64,000 bases of DNA, from the NCBI GenBank assembly GCA_026707745.1, contig JAPOWG010000057.1, positions 1 to 64,000 on the forward strand, in the 5' to 3' direction. The notes beneath the pieces were generated by a model that had not been told where the DNA came from, did not search any database, and was given only the letters and a program-made list of their open reading frames with translations. Positions 53,839 to 62,635 of this stretch are shown in pieces. Source of the DNA: Chloroflexota bacterium. GTDB lineage: Bacteria; Chloroflexota; Anaerolineae; Aggregatilineales; Phototrophicaceae. Within the stretch, counting starts at the first letter, position 1; the number at the start of each line of letters is the position of its first letter. Made by a program: the position numbers and the translations under genes.

Positions 53839-55326
53839 CTAAACGCCTAGCAGGGCGCGATTGCGATCGACGATGTTACGGAATACGCCGACGAGAATAT
53901 ACAGAAAGCTGCGCGTAACGATCACCGCGGTAAACAGATTCAAGACCAAACCTATCGCCAGAGTCACCGCGAACCCCGCTACGATGCTGGCGCCGGGCGT
54001 CTGCCCGAACATAAAAAGAATCCCGCAAATGATGATCGTCGAGAGATTGGAATCGCGAATGGATGTCCAGGCGCGGTCGAAGCCCGCCTTCAGGGCGTCT
54101 TCCAGCGCCAGGCCGGCTCGCAATTCCTCTTTGATCCGTTCGAATATCAGGATATTGCCGTCGACTGCCGTTCCGATAGATATCAGAAAACCTGTGATCG
54201 CCGGCAAGGTCAGCGTCACCGGCAAGAGCTTGAAAACAGCGATATTCAAGAAAATGAATACGACCAGCGCCAGATCCGCCGCAAGGCCGGGCAGGCGATA
54301 ATAAATGAGCATAAAGGCGAGCACCACCATGACGCCCACAACGCCAGCTTGGACGCTGAGCCGCACCGATTCTTGTCCAAGCGTCGCGCCGACTTCCTGC
54401 GTGCTCTCAATGCGTAGCGGTATGGGCAAGGCGCCCGATCTCAATTGCAAGGCCAAAGTGTTTGCTTCCTGTTCGGTGAATTGACCGGAAATGACCCCGC
54501 CGGTCGACAGTTGCGCCTGAATGGTGGGCGCGGAAAGTACTTCGCCGTCCAGGACAATTGCCATCGGTTGCCCGATGCGCTCCCCGGTGAAGCTCCCAAA
54601 TACATTCTGGAAGTCTTCCTTGATCTCGAAATTGATCAGCCATTGCGGGTTCCCAGTACCTTGCGCCGGGGCCAATACCGCGCTCGCCGCCTGCAGGCCC
54701 GCGCCGGTCATCACCGTGCGGAAGGGCAAACCGTTCACCGGATGCGCGAGCCGCCCGGCAAGCGGATCTTCTTCGCCGCTAAGCTCGCCTCGCAGCGTGA
54801 TTTGTTCACTGGTTACGATTTCCCGGCCGATCAGGTCCAGCACCTGGTTGGACAAGCCGCCGAAATCAACAAACTCCAACAGAGCCGTTTGCTGGATCGT
54901 GGCGATCGCTTGTTCAGGATCGCGAACCCCGGGCAATTCGACCAGTATGCGATCGCGGCCTTGCACTTGCACGGTCGCTTCGGTCAATCCCAGCGCGTTT
55001 ACGCGGCGCGAGACATTGTTGGTGGTTTCCGCGAGCTCTTCCCTGGTGAAGTTCTGCGTCGGGATATCCGCCTGCAAAAGCACCCGTAAACCCCCGACGA
55101 GATCCAAACCAAGGCTCTGCGTGATATGCAGCACAAATTCATTCTCGCCATCGCCGTTGGCGTCAATTTCGAGATTCTCACTGCAGCGAAGCGATTCGAT
55201 TTGCTGCGCCGTAGCCTTGGAACAGGCTTCGGTCTCTACACCCTTGAACTCGGGAGGACTGGCAACCCAAATGCAGAAAATGCTTAGCGCAAGAATAAGC
55301 ATCAGCCATCGAACATGACTGCTCAT
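53839..55326 (-). CDS. secD: protein translocase subunit SecD
   Basis: A 495-residue protein with six membrane helices and a large P1 periplasmic domain. GLDLVGGLRVLLQAD, VQGRDRILVELPGV, then the membrane motif GTAVDGNILIFERIKEEL. It is the middle gene of yajC-secD-secF. Confidence 0.96.
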   Translation of the reverse strand: MSSHVRWLMLILALSIFCIWVASPPEFKGVETEACSKATAQQIESLRCSENLEIDANGDGENEFVLHITQSLGLDLVGGLRVLLQADIPTQNFTREELAETTNNVSRRVNALGLTEATVQVQGRDRILVELPGVRDPEQAIATIQQTALLEFVDFGGLSNQVLDLIGREIVTSEQITLRGELSGEEDPLAGRLAHPVNGLPFRTVMTGAGLQAASAVLAPAQGTGNPQWLINFEIKEDFQNVFGSFTGERIGQPMAIVLDGEVLSAPTIQAQLSTGGVISGQFTEQEANTLALQLRSGALPIPLRIESTQEVGATLGQESVRLSVQAGVVGVMVVLAFMLIYYRLPGLAADLALVVFIFLNIAVFKLLPVTLTLPAITGFLISIGTAVDGNILIFERIKEELRAGLALEDALKAGFDRAWTSIRDSNLSTIIICGILFMFGQTPGASIVAGFAVTLAIGLVLNLFTAVIVTRSFLYILVGVFRNIVDRNRALLGV

Positions 55327-55356
55327 AGATGGGACCTTTCGTGTATAGGGTCTTTG

Positions 55357-55689
55357 TCAGGTTGTTCGGCGCTCTGCCCGCTGCTCACTCAATCCCATAT
55401 TTGCGTTTCGGGCGATTTCCTGTGAATCATAGACCTGTTGCAACGCCGCCGTCAGCAGCTTGATGGTTACGCCGTCAGCGATCTCCACGAAGGAGACGCC
55501 TGAATCAACATCGATATCGACGATTTTGCCGACGATGCCGCCATAAGTGACGATTTCATCACCGACATGCAAGGACCGTACGACCTTCTGTTTGTGTTTG
55601 AAAGCGCGCTGCTTTGGGAAAATGAACATAGCCCAGTAAGCGCCCAAAACGAGCGACAGAATGGCGAATACCAGCACGAACTCTAACAT
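55357..55689 (-). CDS. yajC: preprotein translocase subunit YajC
   Basis: A 110-residue single-helix membrane protein (about residues 3-22), then a conserved FIFPKQRAFKHKQKVVRSLHVGDEIVTYGGIVG segment (seen in short blocks). It heads the yajC-secD-secF operon, 30 nt before secD. The upstream region is divergent with the large secreted protein gene. Confidence 0.95.
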   Translation of the reverse strand: MLEFVLVFAILSLVLGAYWAMFIFPKQRAFKHKQKVVRSLHVGDEIVTYGGIVGKIVDIDVDSGVSFVEIADGVTIKLLTAALQQVYDSQEIARNANMGLSEQRAERRTT

Positions 55690-55775
55690 GGAGGATATCC
55701 TGATCGCTATGAACTGCGTAATTATATAGGCGCATGCCAGCTTAAGCCAGTGTAATCAATAGGTCTCAGGTTTGC

Positions 55776-55804
55776 TTGACCATTTCTCAAAACGAATCTA
55801 CAAT
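55776..55804 (+). promoter_or_regulatory. promoter for the large secreted protein
   Basis: TTGACC, 17-nt spacer, TACAAT; the leader is about 35 nt and carries AGGGAA six bases before the ATG at 55845. Confidence 0.65.
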
Positions 55805-55844
55805 ACGCAGGTGACGTTGTTGTCGGTTGCTTAGGGAAACTATC

Positions 55845-57701
55845 ATGCTAAGACGATTGAAGAATGCGCGTTATGGCATCTTTTTTCTGGCGCTTTTGCT
55901 CCTGTTGGTATCCCAGCCAGCGACAGCCGGAGACACGATTGTCAGCAACAACTCCGGCGCCGGGGTCCAGTTTTTTGTCATCGAAGACGAACCTTCATTG
56001 GTGATAAACGGTTTTGATCTCGCCCCTCTGGGTCTTGGCTTTCCTATTGCGCTTGACGCCGTCACCATCTTCGTAAATCGTGCCGTGCCAGGCGCCGCAG
56101 TGGATCTGCTCATATATCAAGACGCAAATGGCGGCTCCCCCGTTGACGCGTCGCTGATTCATCGGCAGCAAGTGGCGATCAATGGATCCGGCGCCAATCG
56201 GATTCTTCTGGATCAAGCGGCGATTGTGACGGAACCGGTGATCTGGGTCGGATTCTACTTGCCGGTTGGTTTCCGTTTTAACGCCGATACCTCCGGTTCA
56301 TCCGTGCTCACATATTGGGCCTGGACGCCGGGCGGCACTTTTGACCTCAACGCTTTGTCCAGCGCGCAGGTCTTGGGACCTGCCGACGGCAGCGAGCCGG
56401 TTGGCATCAACATGGAAGGCATCGCGCGGATCACAGCTGAACTGCGCACGCCGTTTTACGAAGAGACGTCAAACGTCGTTCTTGTCGGCAAGCAATTTGT
56501 CGACGACTCCGACCAAGACACATCCATTTTGCAAACCTATCCCTATTGCGGCGACCTGTTTTATGATCCCGAAGACATCGACATCTCCGGGGAGGGTGCC
56601 TTCACAATTACCTGCGGCGTCAACAGAGAGTTTGAAGCGCCGACAAATGTCGCCCAGCCATCCGGCGAGTTGCTCGATGTACAACGCGCTGGCCACCTCT
56701 ACAAATTGGAGGCGAATATACCGCAAGAGTTGCATGTTCACGGTGCCATCGGCACTTTGCCGGTGCCGGTAACGCATTGCATGCGTGTTCAGGCAATCGA
56801 CCTGGAGCAAGCTATCATCGCCGAAGCGCGCGATATACCGGAGCGTTGGTATGTATTGCCTTCCGTCCGCTTTGGAGACCTGGTCTGCGTCGAAGTCACA
56901 CATGCCAGCTACCTGTCCTATTTCTTGCCGCGCACGGACGACTCGCCGCAGAATGTGAACCTCGTGCTAGGTTGGTCGCGCATCGACCCTCATCCGCTTG
57001 AATGCGGCATTTTAACCGGATTCAAGATACCGGTGGTCAATACCGGCCAGAGTTGGTTCGATACGCCTTCTTCGGATGTCAAAGTGATTGTCGAAAATGT
57101 CCATATAGCCACCGGAACAGTTACCGGAGCGATGGAATTGAAAGTGCCGACATCCAAACTGGGACCGGGCCACCGTCAATTGCTCGAGATAGGTCCGATG
57201 ATCGTGGACCAATATGTTCATGAGCTTCACCGCCTGCAGATTAGGCTTGACTTCGACGAAAAAGTGGAAGAGACCAACGAATTCGACAATATCTGGTTCA
57301 GTGAATATGTCCTGCAATGGGCCGGAGGCAGCCAACGCTGCTACGATAGAGCCTGGCATACACAGACGCCGGATCCAAGCGCCTCTCTGGATTATTGCTT
57401 CATCGGCAGGCCATATACCAGCGGCAGCGGCAAGATTTTGATTCCCTACTCGCCCGCCTGCGATATTGAATTTCGCTCTGGGCACGTCCAGGCGCGCCCC
57501 GACGCCGAAGAGCCAAGACAGTTCAAGAGAGGGGATTGCCACATTGCGATTAGTATCAAGGTGGACGGTCAGAGCGCCCAGATCCTCTATCGCAAGATTG
57601 ATGTGCCGGATTCGGATCCGCCATGCCCGGGCGGCAGCAGAGTACGAGACTACATCGATCGAGACAATGGGGTCCTGGTCATTGATGTCGACGGCGCCTG
57701 A
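55845..57701 (+). CDS. secreted protein with CARDB-like domain, unknown function
   Basis: A 618-residue exported protein. The signal peptide is about residues 1-30, ending ATAGD. Residues 30-210 are a beta-sandwich with a hydrophobic core (VQFFVIEDEPSLVINGFDLAPLG). A middle region contains several cysteines that may pair (YPYCGDLF, FTITCGVN, VTHCMRV). A CARDB-like segment follows at about 395-490 (IPVVNTGQSWF, VEETNEFDNIWFSE). The last 100 residues hold five more cysteines. The ATG at 55845 has AGGGAA upstream; a TTG 6 codons earlier is open. Has its own promoter. It is next to NERD and GT39-like genes, suggesting surface work, but I cannot name a function. Confidence 0.78.
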   Translation: MLRRLKNARYGIFFLALLLLLVSQPATAGDTIVSNNSGAGVQFFVIEDEPSLVINGFDLAPLGLGFPIALDAVTIFVNRAVPGAAVDLLIYQDANGGSPVDASLIHRQQVAINGSGANRILLDQAAIVTEPVIWVGFYLPVGFRFNADTSGSSVLTYWAWTPGGTFDLNALSSAQVLGPADGSEPVGINMEGIARITAELRTPFYEETSNVVLVGKQFVDDSDQDTSILQTYPYCGDLFYDPEDIDISGEGAFTITCGVNREFEAPTNVAQPSGELLDVQRAGHLYKLEANIPQELHVHGAIGTLPVPVTHCMRVQAIDLEQAIIAEARDIPERWYVLPSVRFGDLVCVEVTHASYLSYFLPRTDDSPQNVNLVLGWSRIDPHPLECGILTGFKIPVVNTGQSWFDTPSSDVKVIVENVHIATGTVTGAMELKVPTSKLGPGHRQLLEIGPMIVDQYVHELHRLQIRLDFDEKVEETNEFDNIWFSEYVLQWAGGSQRCYDRAWHTQTPDPSASLDYCFIGRPYTSGSGKILIPYSPACDIEFRSGHVQARPDAEEPRQFKRGDCHIAISIKVDGQSAQILYRKIDVPDSDPPCPGGSRVRDYIDRDNGVLVIDVDGA

Positions 57702-57746
57702 GCGGGCCGCCGGGAAATCGCGCAAACTGGAGTCTGGGGTAGCGTC

Positions 57747-58508
57747 ATGCGGATTGTCACCAACAAAAAACTGGCTCGCCGCAATCGCAAGTTAACCAAC
57801 TACCTGTTCTTTGGCACTTTCGGCGCGCTAATTCTGAGCTTTTTTGTGATCAATGCTTCACTGTTCACGGGCGACATTCCGGATTCACTCGGCGTGATCG
57901 CGCAGTCTTCCATGTTGCCTATCGCCTTCATCCTGACTGTTCTTTCCGTGCGCATGACAAATCTCTGGGCCCGCGTTCCGCGCCCGGAGAAGGCGATCGA
58001 GGACGGCTTGAAGGGCTTGAGCAATAAGAGCGTCTTGTACAACTATTATCATTTTCCGGCGCGCCATGTTTTGATTTGCCCCCAAGGCGTGTACGCGATT
58101 GTCACGCGCTGGCACGATCAGGAATACACCTACCGCGACGGCAAGTTCCGCAGCCATCGCAATGTCATCAGCAAATTCTTTTCGCTCTTTCGGCTCGATG
58201 GCGTTGGCAAGCCCCTTCGCGATGCCGAGATCGCTTGCCAAGAGGTGCAACGGTCCATCGATGACATCGCTCCCGAAGTGGAGGTGCAACCGCTCGTGGT
58301 CTTTGTCGACCCGTCAGCGAAGATAAACTTCGAAGACGAGTTGGACACGCCTGTCCTTTTCGCTGATACGAGATTGTCCCCGAACCTCAAGGACTTCATG
58401 CGCGATGCAAAACGCCGGATATCGGAAGCAGCCGGCGACGCAAAAAACGCCAATCTAATGCCCCTGTCTGACGAACAGATAGAAGCTTTTGAAAAAGCGA
58501 CAATCTGA
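57747..58508 (+). CDS. NERD-like domain membrane protein
   Basis: A 253-residue protein. Two N-terminal transmembrane helices (about 18-40 and 49-67), then a cytoplasmic nuclease-related domain (about 79-200): GLKGLSNKSVLYNYYHFPARHVLICPQGVYAIVT holds the NERD pattern of the catalytic-like strand (seen in short blocks) and VQPLVVFVDPSAKINF the second half. Members are thought to have a restriction-endonuclease-like fold; the canonical catalytic residues are not obvious here, so nuclease activity is not claimed. It is 6 nt from the GT39 gene and 45 nt from the secreted protein, probably one operon. Confidence 0.75.
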   Translation: MRIVTNKKLARRNRKLTNYLFFGTFGALILSFFVINASLFTGDIPDSLGVIAQSSMLPIAFILTVLSVRMTNLWARVPRPEKAIEDGLKGLSNKSVLYNYYHFPARHVLICPQGVYAIVTRWHDQEYTYRDGKFRSHRNVISKFFSLFRLDGVGKPLRDAEIACQEVQRSIDDIAPEVEVQPLVVFVDPSAKINFEDELDTPVLFADTRLSPNLKDFMRDAKRRISEAAGDAKNANLMPLSDEQIEAFEKATI

Positions 58509-58514
58509 GCCCGC

Positions 58515-60401
58515 ATGGCGCGACCCATACGCCCGGCAATTCTAATACTGATTATCTGGCTTGGTTTTGCCTTGCGCCTGCACGAACTTGCTGCGGTGCC
58601 GCTGCGTGGCGATGAAGCCTTTAGCGCGCTGAACTGGGCCGGTATTCCCTTGCGTCAGTCCCTGACCGAGATCGCAACGCTTGAGCCGCACCCGCCGCTG
58701 ACTTATGTCTTGTTTCGGCTTTGGCGGCTTCTCATCGGTGGGATCGACAGTCCCTTCACCTTGCGCTTGCTCCCGGTGTTTGGCAATCTGATCGGTGTCC
58801 CTGCGGCATATGCCTTGGCCTTCCGCCTTTCCGGAAAGCGAATTGGCGGCATCGCCGCTGCCTTCATATGGACGATCCATCCCTACGAAATCTGGCATAG
58901 CCAGGACTTTCGCAACTATGCCATCTGGGCCGGCCTCAGTGTGACGAGTTTGTGGCTGGGTCTGCGTCTGATTGATCGTCCACTTGTGAGAAATTGGCTG
59001 CTCCATGCCTTGATAGCCATCACTAGCGCGCTGATCTTCTACACCGAAGTGTTCATGTCGATTGCCTTGGTACTTGTCGCTGTTTGCTATAAGAAAAGCG
59101 ATCGGCGATTCTTGTCGGGGTTTTTCTCCTTGCAAGCTACCGTGCTCTTGAGCGCGCTCTTGGCTTTCCTCGTTCTGCAAGCCGAGCTACTAGCCTCGGG
59201 CGCATATCCCGGCAATCTTGAGTCGCTGCATATTCCCGATTTCTTGTTCCTGTTCCTGCCGGTTTTGACCCTGGGAGAGACCATGCCGGGATCGTCACTC
59301 TGGTTGTGGATGGCCCTCGCGCTTGGCTTGTACGCGTTCATTGTTGCCCGCGGTTCAAGGCGCGAGATTCAGTTTATCGGGGCTATCGTTCTCCTTCCAT
59401 TCCTGCTGCTTGGGCTCCTTTCTTTGCGTGTTAACATTTTCCATCCGCGCTACGTATTGGCGACGGTACCGGGCTTTGTACTGCTGATCTCCCTGGGCAG
59501 CGCGCGTTTGGCTGTCTGGATGGCCAAGGCTGCCGGACTGCGGCAGGGATTCGTAATGTCCTTGCTTTTGGCGCCCTGGATTATGCTTTCAGCTTCGTCG
59601 CTTCACGCCTACTATAACGATGCCGCATTGCGCAAATCACCCGCTTGGGACGAGCTGGGCGACTTTCTCAACAACAGAGTAACCATCGACGATCTGGTCA
59701 TTCAGCTAAGCGGGGACCCCGCCTTTGGCTACTACTACCGCGGCCCGGCCGAAGACCGCGCGCTGCCATCCGGGCCTTTGCAATCCGCGAAGGGCATCAT
59801 AGACGAATTGGAGACGGCGCGGGCCAGCTACGACAGCATTTATGTCGTGTCGAATGCGATACCCTCATGGCGGAATGCGCGCGTCGTCGAGGATTGGATG
59901 CGGGAAAACATGCAACCCGTCATGCGCAGCGACGCCTCCGGATTGGCCATTCGTCAATACAAGGAATGGAGCGTTTTGGAGGCCGGGGCCATACCGCTGG
60001 CAAGTTTTGGGGGCGCGGTTGACTTGCTTGACTACCGCTTTTTCGACGATCCGCTGCCAACCGGCGAGTTGCTGCTGCGCGTCTATTGGCGGCCCCTTGG
60101 GATCACCGCAAAATCGCTTAAGTCATTTGTGCATGTCTACGGCGAAACGAATCCGGAAACGGGCGGGCTTCTTTGGGCGCAAGACGACCAGTTCCCGCAA
60201 TCCGGGCGCATCGACAGCAGATCCTGGACGCCGGCCGAGATTTTCCGCGATGTCTACTATTTGCCGGCCGAGACCCTGCAAGATGGCAGCTATGAATTGC
60301 GCCTCGGCTGGTACGAACCTGTCAGCGGCGATCGACTGCTTACTGATGCCGGATCGGGCAGTTTCTTGCTTCAAGGCTTCGACTATCCGCCGAAGCCCTG
60401 A
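58515..60401 (+). CDS. GT39-like membrane glycosyltransferase (PMT/ArnT family)
   Basis: A 628-residue polytopic membrane protein, with about 11 helices in the first 365 residues. The first loop carries the catalytic acidic pair in PLRGDEAFSALNW (D33, E34), and EPHPPLTYVLFRLW (57-70) is the lipid-sugar-site motif. WHSQDFRNYAIW further supports the family. A soluble C-terminal part (about 400-628) is beta-rich and faces outside. GT39-class enzymes move a sugar from a polyprenyl phosphate to proteins, lipids or glycans outside the membrane. GDP-mannose is made in this window, but no polyprenyl-P-mannose synthase is. Start ATG shares an operon with the NERD-like gene. Confidence 0.87.
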   Translation: MARPIRPAILILIIWLGFALRLHELAAVPLRGDEAFSALNWAGIPLRQSLTEIATLEPHPPLTYVLFRLWRLLIGGIDSPFTLRLLPVFGNLIGVPAAYALAFRLSGKRIGGIAAAFIWTIHPYEIWHSQDFRNYAIWAGLSVTSLWLGLRLIDRPLVRNWLLHALIAITSALIFYTEVFMSIALVLVAVCYKKSDRRFLSGFFSLQATVLLSALLAFLVLQAELLASGAYPGNLESLHIPDFLFLFLPVLTLGETMPGSSLWLWMALALGLYAFIVARGSRREIQFIGAIVLLPFLLLGLLSLRVNIFHPRYVLATVPGFVLLISLGSARLAVWMAKAAGLRQGFVMSLLLAPWIMLSASSLHAYYNDAALRKSPAWDELGDFLNNRVTIDDLVIQLSGDPAFGYYYRGPAEDRALPSGPLQSAKGIIDELETARASYDSIYVVSNAIPSWRNARVVEDWMRENMQPVMRSDASGLAIRQYKEWSVLEAGAIPLASFGGAVDLLDYRFFDDPLPTGELLLRVYWRPLGITAKSLKSFVHVYGETNPETGGLLWAQDDQFPQSGRIDSRSWTPAEIFRDVYYLPAETLQDGSYELRLGWYEPVSGDRLLTDAGSGSFLLQGFDYPPKP

Positions 60402-60562
60402 CGCTAGTCCTACTAGGCTGCCCCCTCTGTAGATTTGATCAAGTGCTCCCTGTACTATGTCAATTGAAGTATTGAAGTCGAAATGCGGGCTGGACGACTC
60501 GCCTAAAGACCCGCGCTTACAAAACTACGCCGCGTTTTCCCGCCCGCGATCGGACGTTTGGC

Positions 60563-62140
60563 ATGCGGTTACAGAAGCTGATCATCCGCACCTGTCTGGG
60601 AATGGCAATTGCCGTCGTTTTCGGCTTGGGGACGGAGGCCCGGATGGAGGATCCCGGTTCAGGCCGCAGGGACCCGGTGTCTGAAGAGTTGGCCGTTGGC
60701 ATCGAGCGCTATACCGTTCGCCCGAATGACACCTTGTATGCCATCGCAAAGCGCTTCAACACCAGCGTGAAAGCCCTCCAGTCGCTGAACGGTCTGGAAG
60801 ACGCTGCTTTGCTTTTCGCCGGCGATGCGCTTCTCGTGCCGCGGCTTGACAAGACCGAAGTAACTGCTTACCTGATAAAACCCGGTGACTCCTTATTCGC
60901 GATCGCCCGACGCTTTGATACCACGGTCGAGGACCTGCAATCGCTCAACGGAATCGCCGAACGGGACCATATCTTATCGGGTCAAACGATCATTTTGCCC
61001 CAATCCGCTGGCAGCGCGATTCGGCGCCAATTCGCTTACGGGGTCACGCTATTCCCGGATCTCCAGAGCACGCCGGACATCTTGCGCCGGGTCAAGCAGC
61101 TTGGCGTCAATTGGGCCAAGATCGAAGTCAGCTGGGCCGACCTGGAACCGACCGCAGCCCACTTCGTCTTCGACGATTTGGATGCCCTCATCGCGGGGCT
61201 GGATCAGCTTGGGATTCAAATTCTGCTAAATGTATATGAGGCGCCGGAATGGTCTCGCAACTCATATACTCGGCAATTGAACAGCTTGCTGCGTGCCAAT
61301 TCGGGACCCCCGGAGAACCTGGAGCTCTTCGCTGATTTTATGAGCGTACTGGCGGAGCGCTACGCGGGTATTGTCGATGCTTACGAGATCTGGAAATCGC
61401 CCAATCTCTTGAAATACTGGACCGCGCCAGTCTACGAAGTGCCGCCGGCAATCGGCGCCTCTGGAGATGTCGGCTTGCCGGACAAGATAAGAATTGGCGC
61501 TGCCTATTACGTGGATCTGCTGAAAATAGCCTTTGAGGCCGTCAAATCGGTCGACAGCGGCGCGCTTGTGATCACCGCAGGTCTGGCGCCCGTCGGCTTT
61601 ACCGACAATTACAATGCTGTAGAAACTGGCGCGTTTTTGAGGGATATGATCCGCGAAGGCGCGGCAGGCTACAGCGATGGTATCGGCGCGCTATTTGGGG
61701 CCTCGGCGGTTCCCCCGGCATTATTCTGCTGCGAACAGCCGCCGGGCGTCGACACGCACTACGAATCACATTTACAGTATTTTCGCGAGATTCTTTATCT
61801 GTATCACGATATTCTCAGCCGAAATGCCTCCGGTGACATCCCGATCTACATTACGCAGGTGGGCTGGGGGACAATCGAGGGATCTAATCTGGCGATTCCG
61901 GCGGCCGGCCTCGAGTGGCTCAGGTATACCGACCAGGACGAACAGGCGCTTTACGTCGCTCAAGCCTACGATATCGCCTACGGCTTAAACTACATTGAAG
62001 GAAACTTCCTGTACAACCTTAATGGTTGCGCTGTGGGCGACAGCGAAGCCTGTTTCTTTAGTCTTGTTGACGCCGATGGGCTGCGCAGGCCCGCCTTCGC
62101 ATCTTTCGCGGAAATAGACAAAACCGCGCCCGAATCCTGA
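60563..62140 (+). CDS. secreted LysM protein with degenerate glycosyl hydrolase-like domain
   Basis: A 525-residue exported protein. A signal peptide (about 1-26) precedes two LysM motifs (about 48-93, ERYTVRPNDTLYAIAKRFN; 101-146, AYLIKPGDSLFAIARRFD). Residues about 158-520 look like a clan-A TIM-barrel hydrolase (FAYGVTLFPDLQSTPDIL, GVNWAKIEVSWADLEP, ILLNVYEAPEWS). The family's acid/base site WNEPN is here WKSPN (277-281, K278-S279), and the nucleophile site ITEFGW-like is ITQVGW (430-435, Q432). Both catalytic glutamates are absent, so it is probably a carbohydrate-binding or scaffold protein rather than an enzyme. The LysM repeats point to binding a wall glycan. Confidence 0.8.
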   Translation: MRLQKLIIRTCLGMAIAVVFGLGTEARMEDPGSGRRDPVSEELAVGIERYTVRPNDTLYAIAKRFNTSVKALQSLNGLEDAALLFAGDALLVPRLDKTEVTAYLIKPGDSLFAIARRFDTTVEDLQSLNGIAERDHILSGQTIILPQSAGSAIRRQFAYGVTLFPDLQSTPDILRRVKQLGVNWAKIEVSWADLEPTAAHFVFDDLDALIAGLDQLGIQILLNVYEAPEWSRNSYTRQLNSLLRANSGPPENLELFADFMSVLAERYAGIVDAYEIWKSPNLLKYWTAPVYEVPPAIGASGDVGLPDKIRIGAAYYVDLLKIAFEAVKSVDSGALVITAGLAPVGFTDNYNAVETGAFLRDMIREGAAGYSDGIGALFGASAVPPALFCCEQPPGVDTHYESHLQYFREILYLYHDILSRNASGDIPIYITQVGWGTIEGSNLAIPAAGLEWLRYTDQDEQALYVAQAYDIAYGLNYIEGNFLYNLNGCAVGDSEACFFSLVDADGLRRPAFASFAEIDKTAPES

Positions 62141-62239
62141 CATTATCGAACAAGCCTTGAAGGGGCGTCCCCCGAAACCGCCGCCATAGAGTCCTCCTTA
62201 TTTTCATTGAACTACTTAACCCAAAATCAGAACGATTTG

Positions 62240-62265
62240 GTAGGGGCGACCTATCAGGTCGCCCG
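62240..62265. repeat. GGGCGACCT palindrome
   Basis: GGGCGACCT at 62244-62252, ATC, AGGTCGCCC at 62256-62264, with TAGG in front. It is a variant of the GGGCGAGCC palindrome at 76-96. A decayed copy (GCGACCTGTCAGGTCACCC) lies at about 62594-62612. Confidence 0.75.
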
Positions 62266-62294
62266 AAACCATACCCCTCTGTGTCCTCAGGAAA

Positions 62295-62437
62295 ACCAAG
62301 TTAGTCATGCAACAAATTGCATGGCGAATGTAGGGGCGAGCCTTGGCTCGCCCACCGCTACTGCTAGAGATTTCGGGCGAGCCAAGGCTCGCCCCTACGA
62401 CTCGACGATGATGCGGAATTTGCATGACTTACCTGGT
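62295..62437. mobile_element. MITE-like element with nested palindromes
   Basis: Terminal inverted repeats: ACCAAGTTAGTCATGCAA (62295-62312) and TTGCATGACTTACCTGGT (62420-62437), 16 of 18 bases complementary. Inside are two 9-bp-armed palindromes (62334-62353 and 62375-62394) that are also inverted copies of each other: 24-bp arms GTAGGGGCGAGCC... at 62330-62353 against 62375-62398. No ORF. I see no clear target duplication. It fits a small non-autonomous element; no transposase is in the window. Confidence 0.6.
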
Positions 62438-62462
62438 CTTACTTCCGTGCCTGATTTTAATT

Positions 62463-62548
62463 GAACCGTGATTTACGGTAGCCGAGCAGGTTTATTATTT
62501 TGTGTGAGCGCGGTAGCCCAGATTCGCCGGTTACGCGCCGAGCGGCTG
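62463..62548. repeat. dispersed intergenic repeat, copy A
   Basis: A full-length copy close to copy B in its left half and to copy C in its right half (TTCGCCGGTTACGCGCCGAG, then CGGCTG). It lies free between genes, immediately right of the MITE-like element. Confidence 0.72.
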
Positions 62549-62635
62549 TGGTGAATCCCCCCGTACTGATCCCGCAACGGGCCATGTCTACGCGACCTGT
62601 CAGGTCACCCTAAAATCGCCACTTTGAACTTTTTC

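Noticed and set aside
60457..60684. 75-codon ORF upstream of the LysM/glycosidase-like gene
   Set aside because: It overlaps the signal peptide region in another frame and has no ribosome site or domain.
62141..62635. CRISPR array
   Set aside because: The repeated units are inverted palindromes of variable spacing, not direct repeats with unique spacers, and no cas genes are present.
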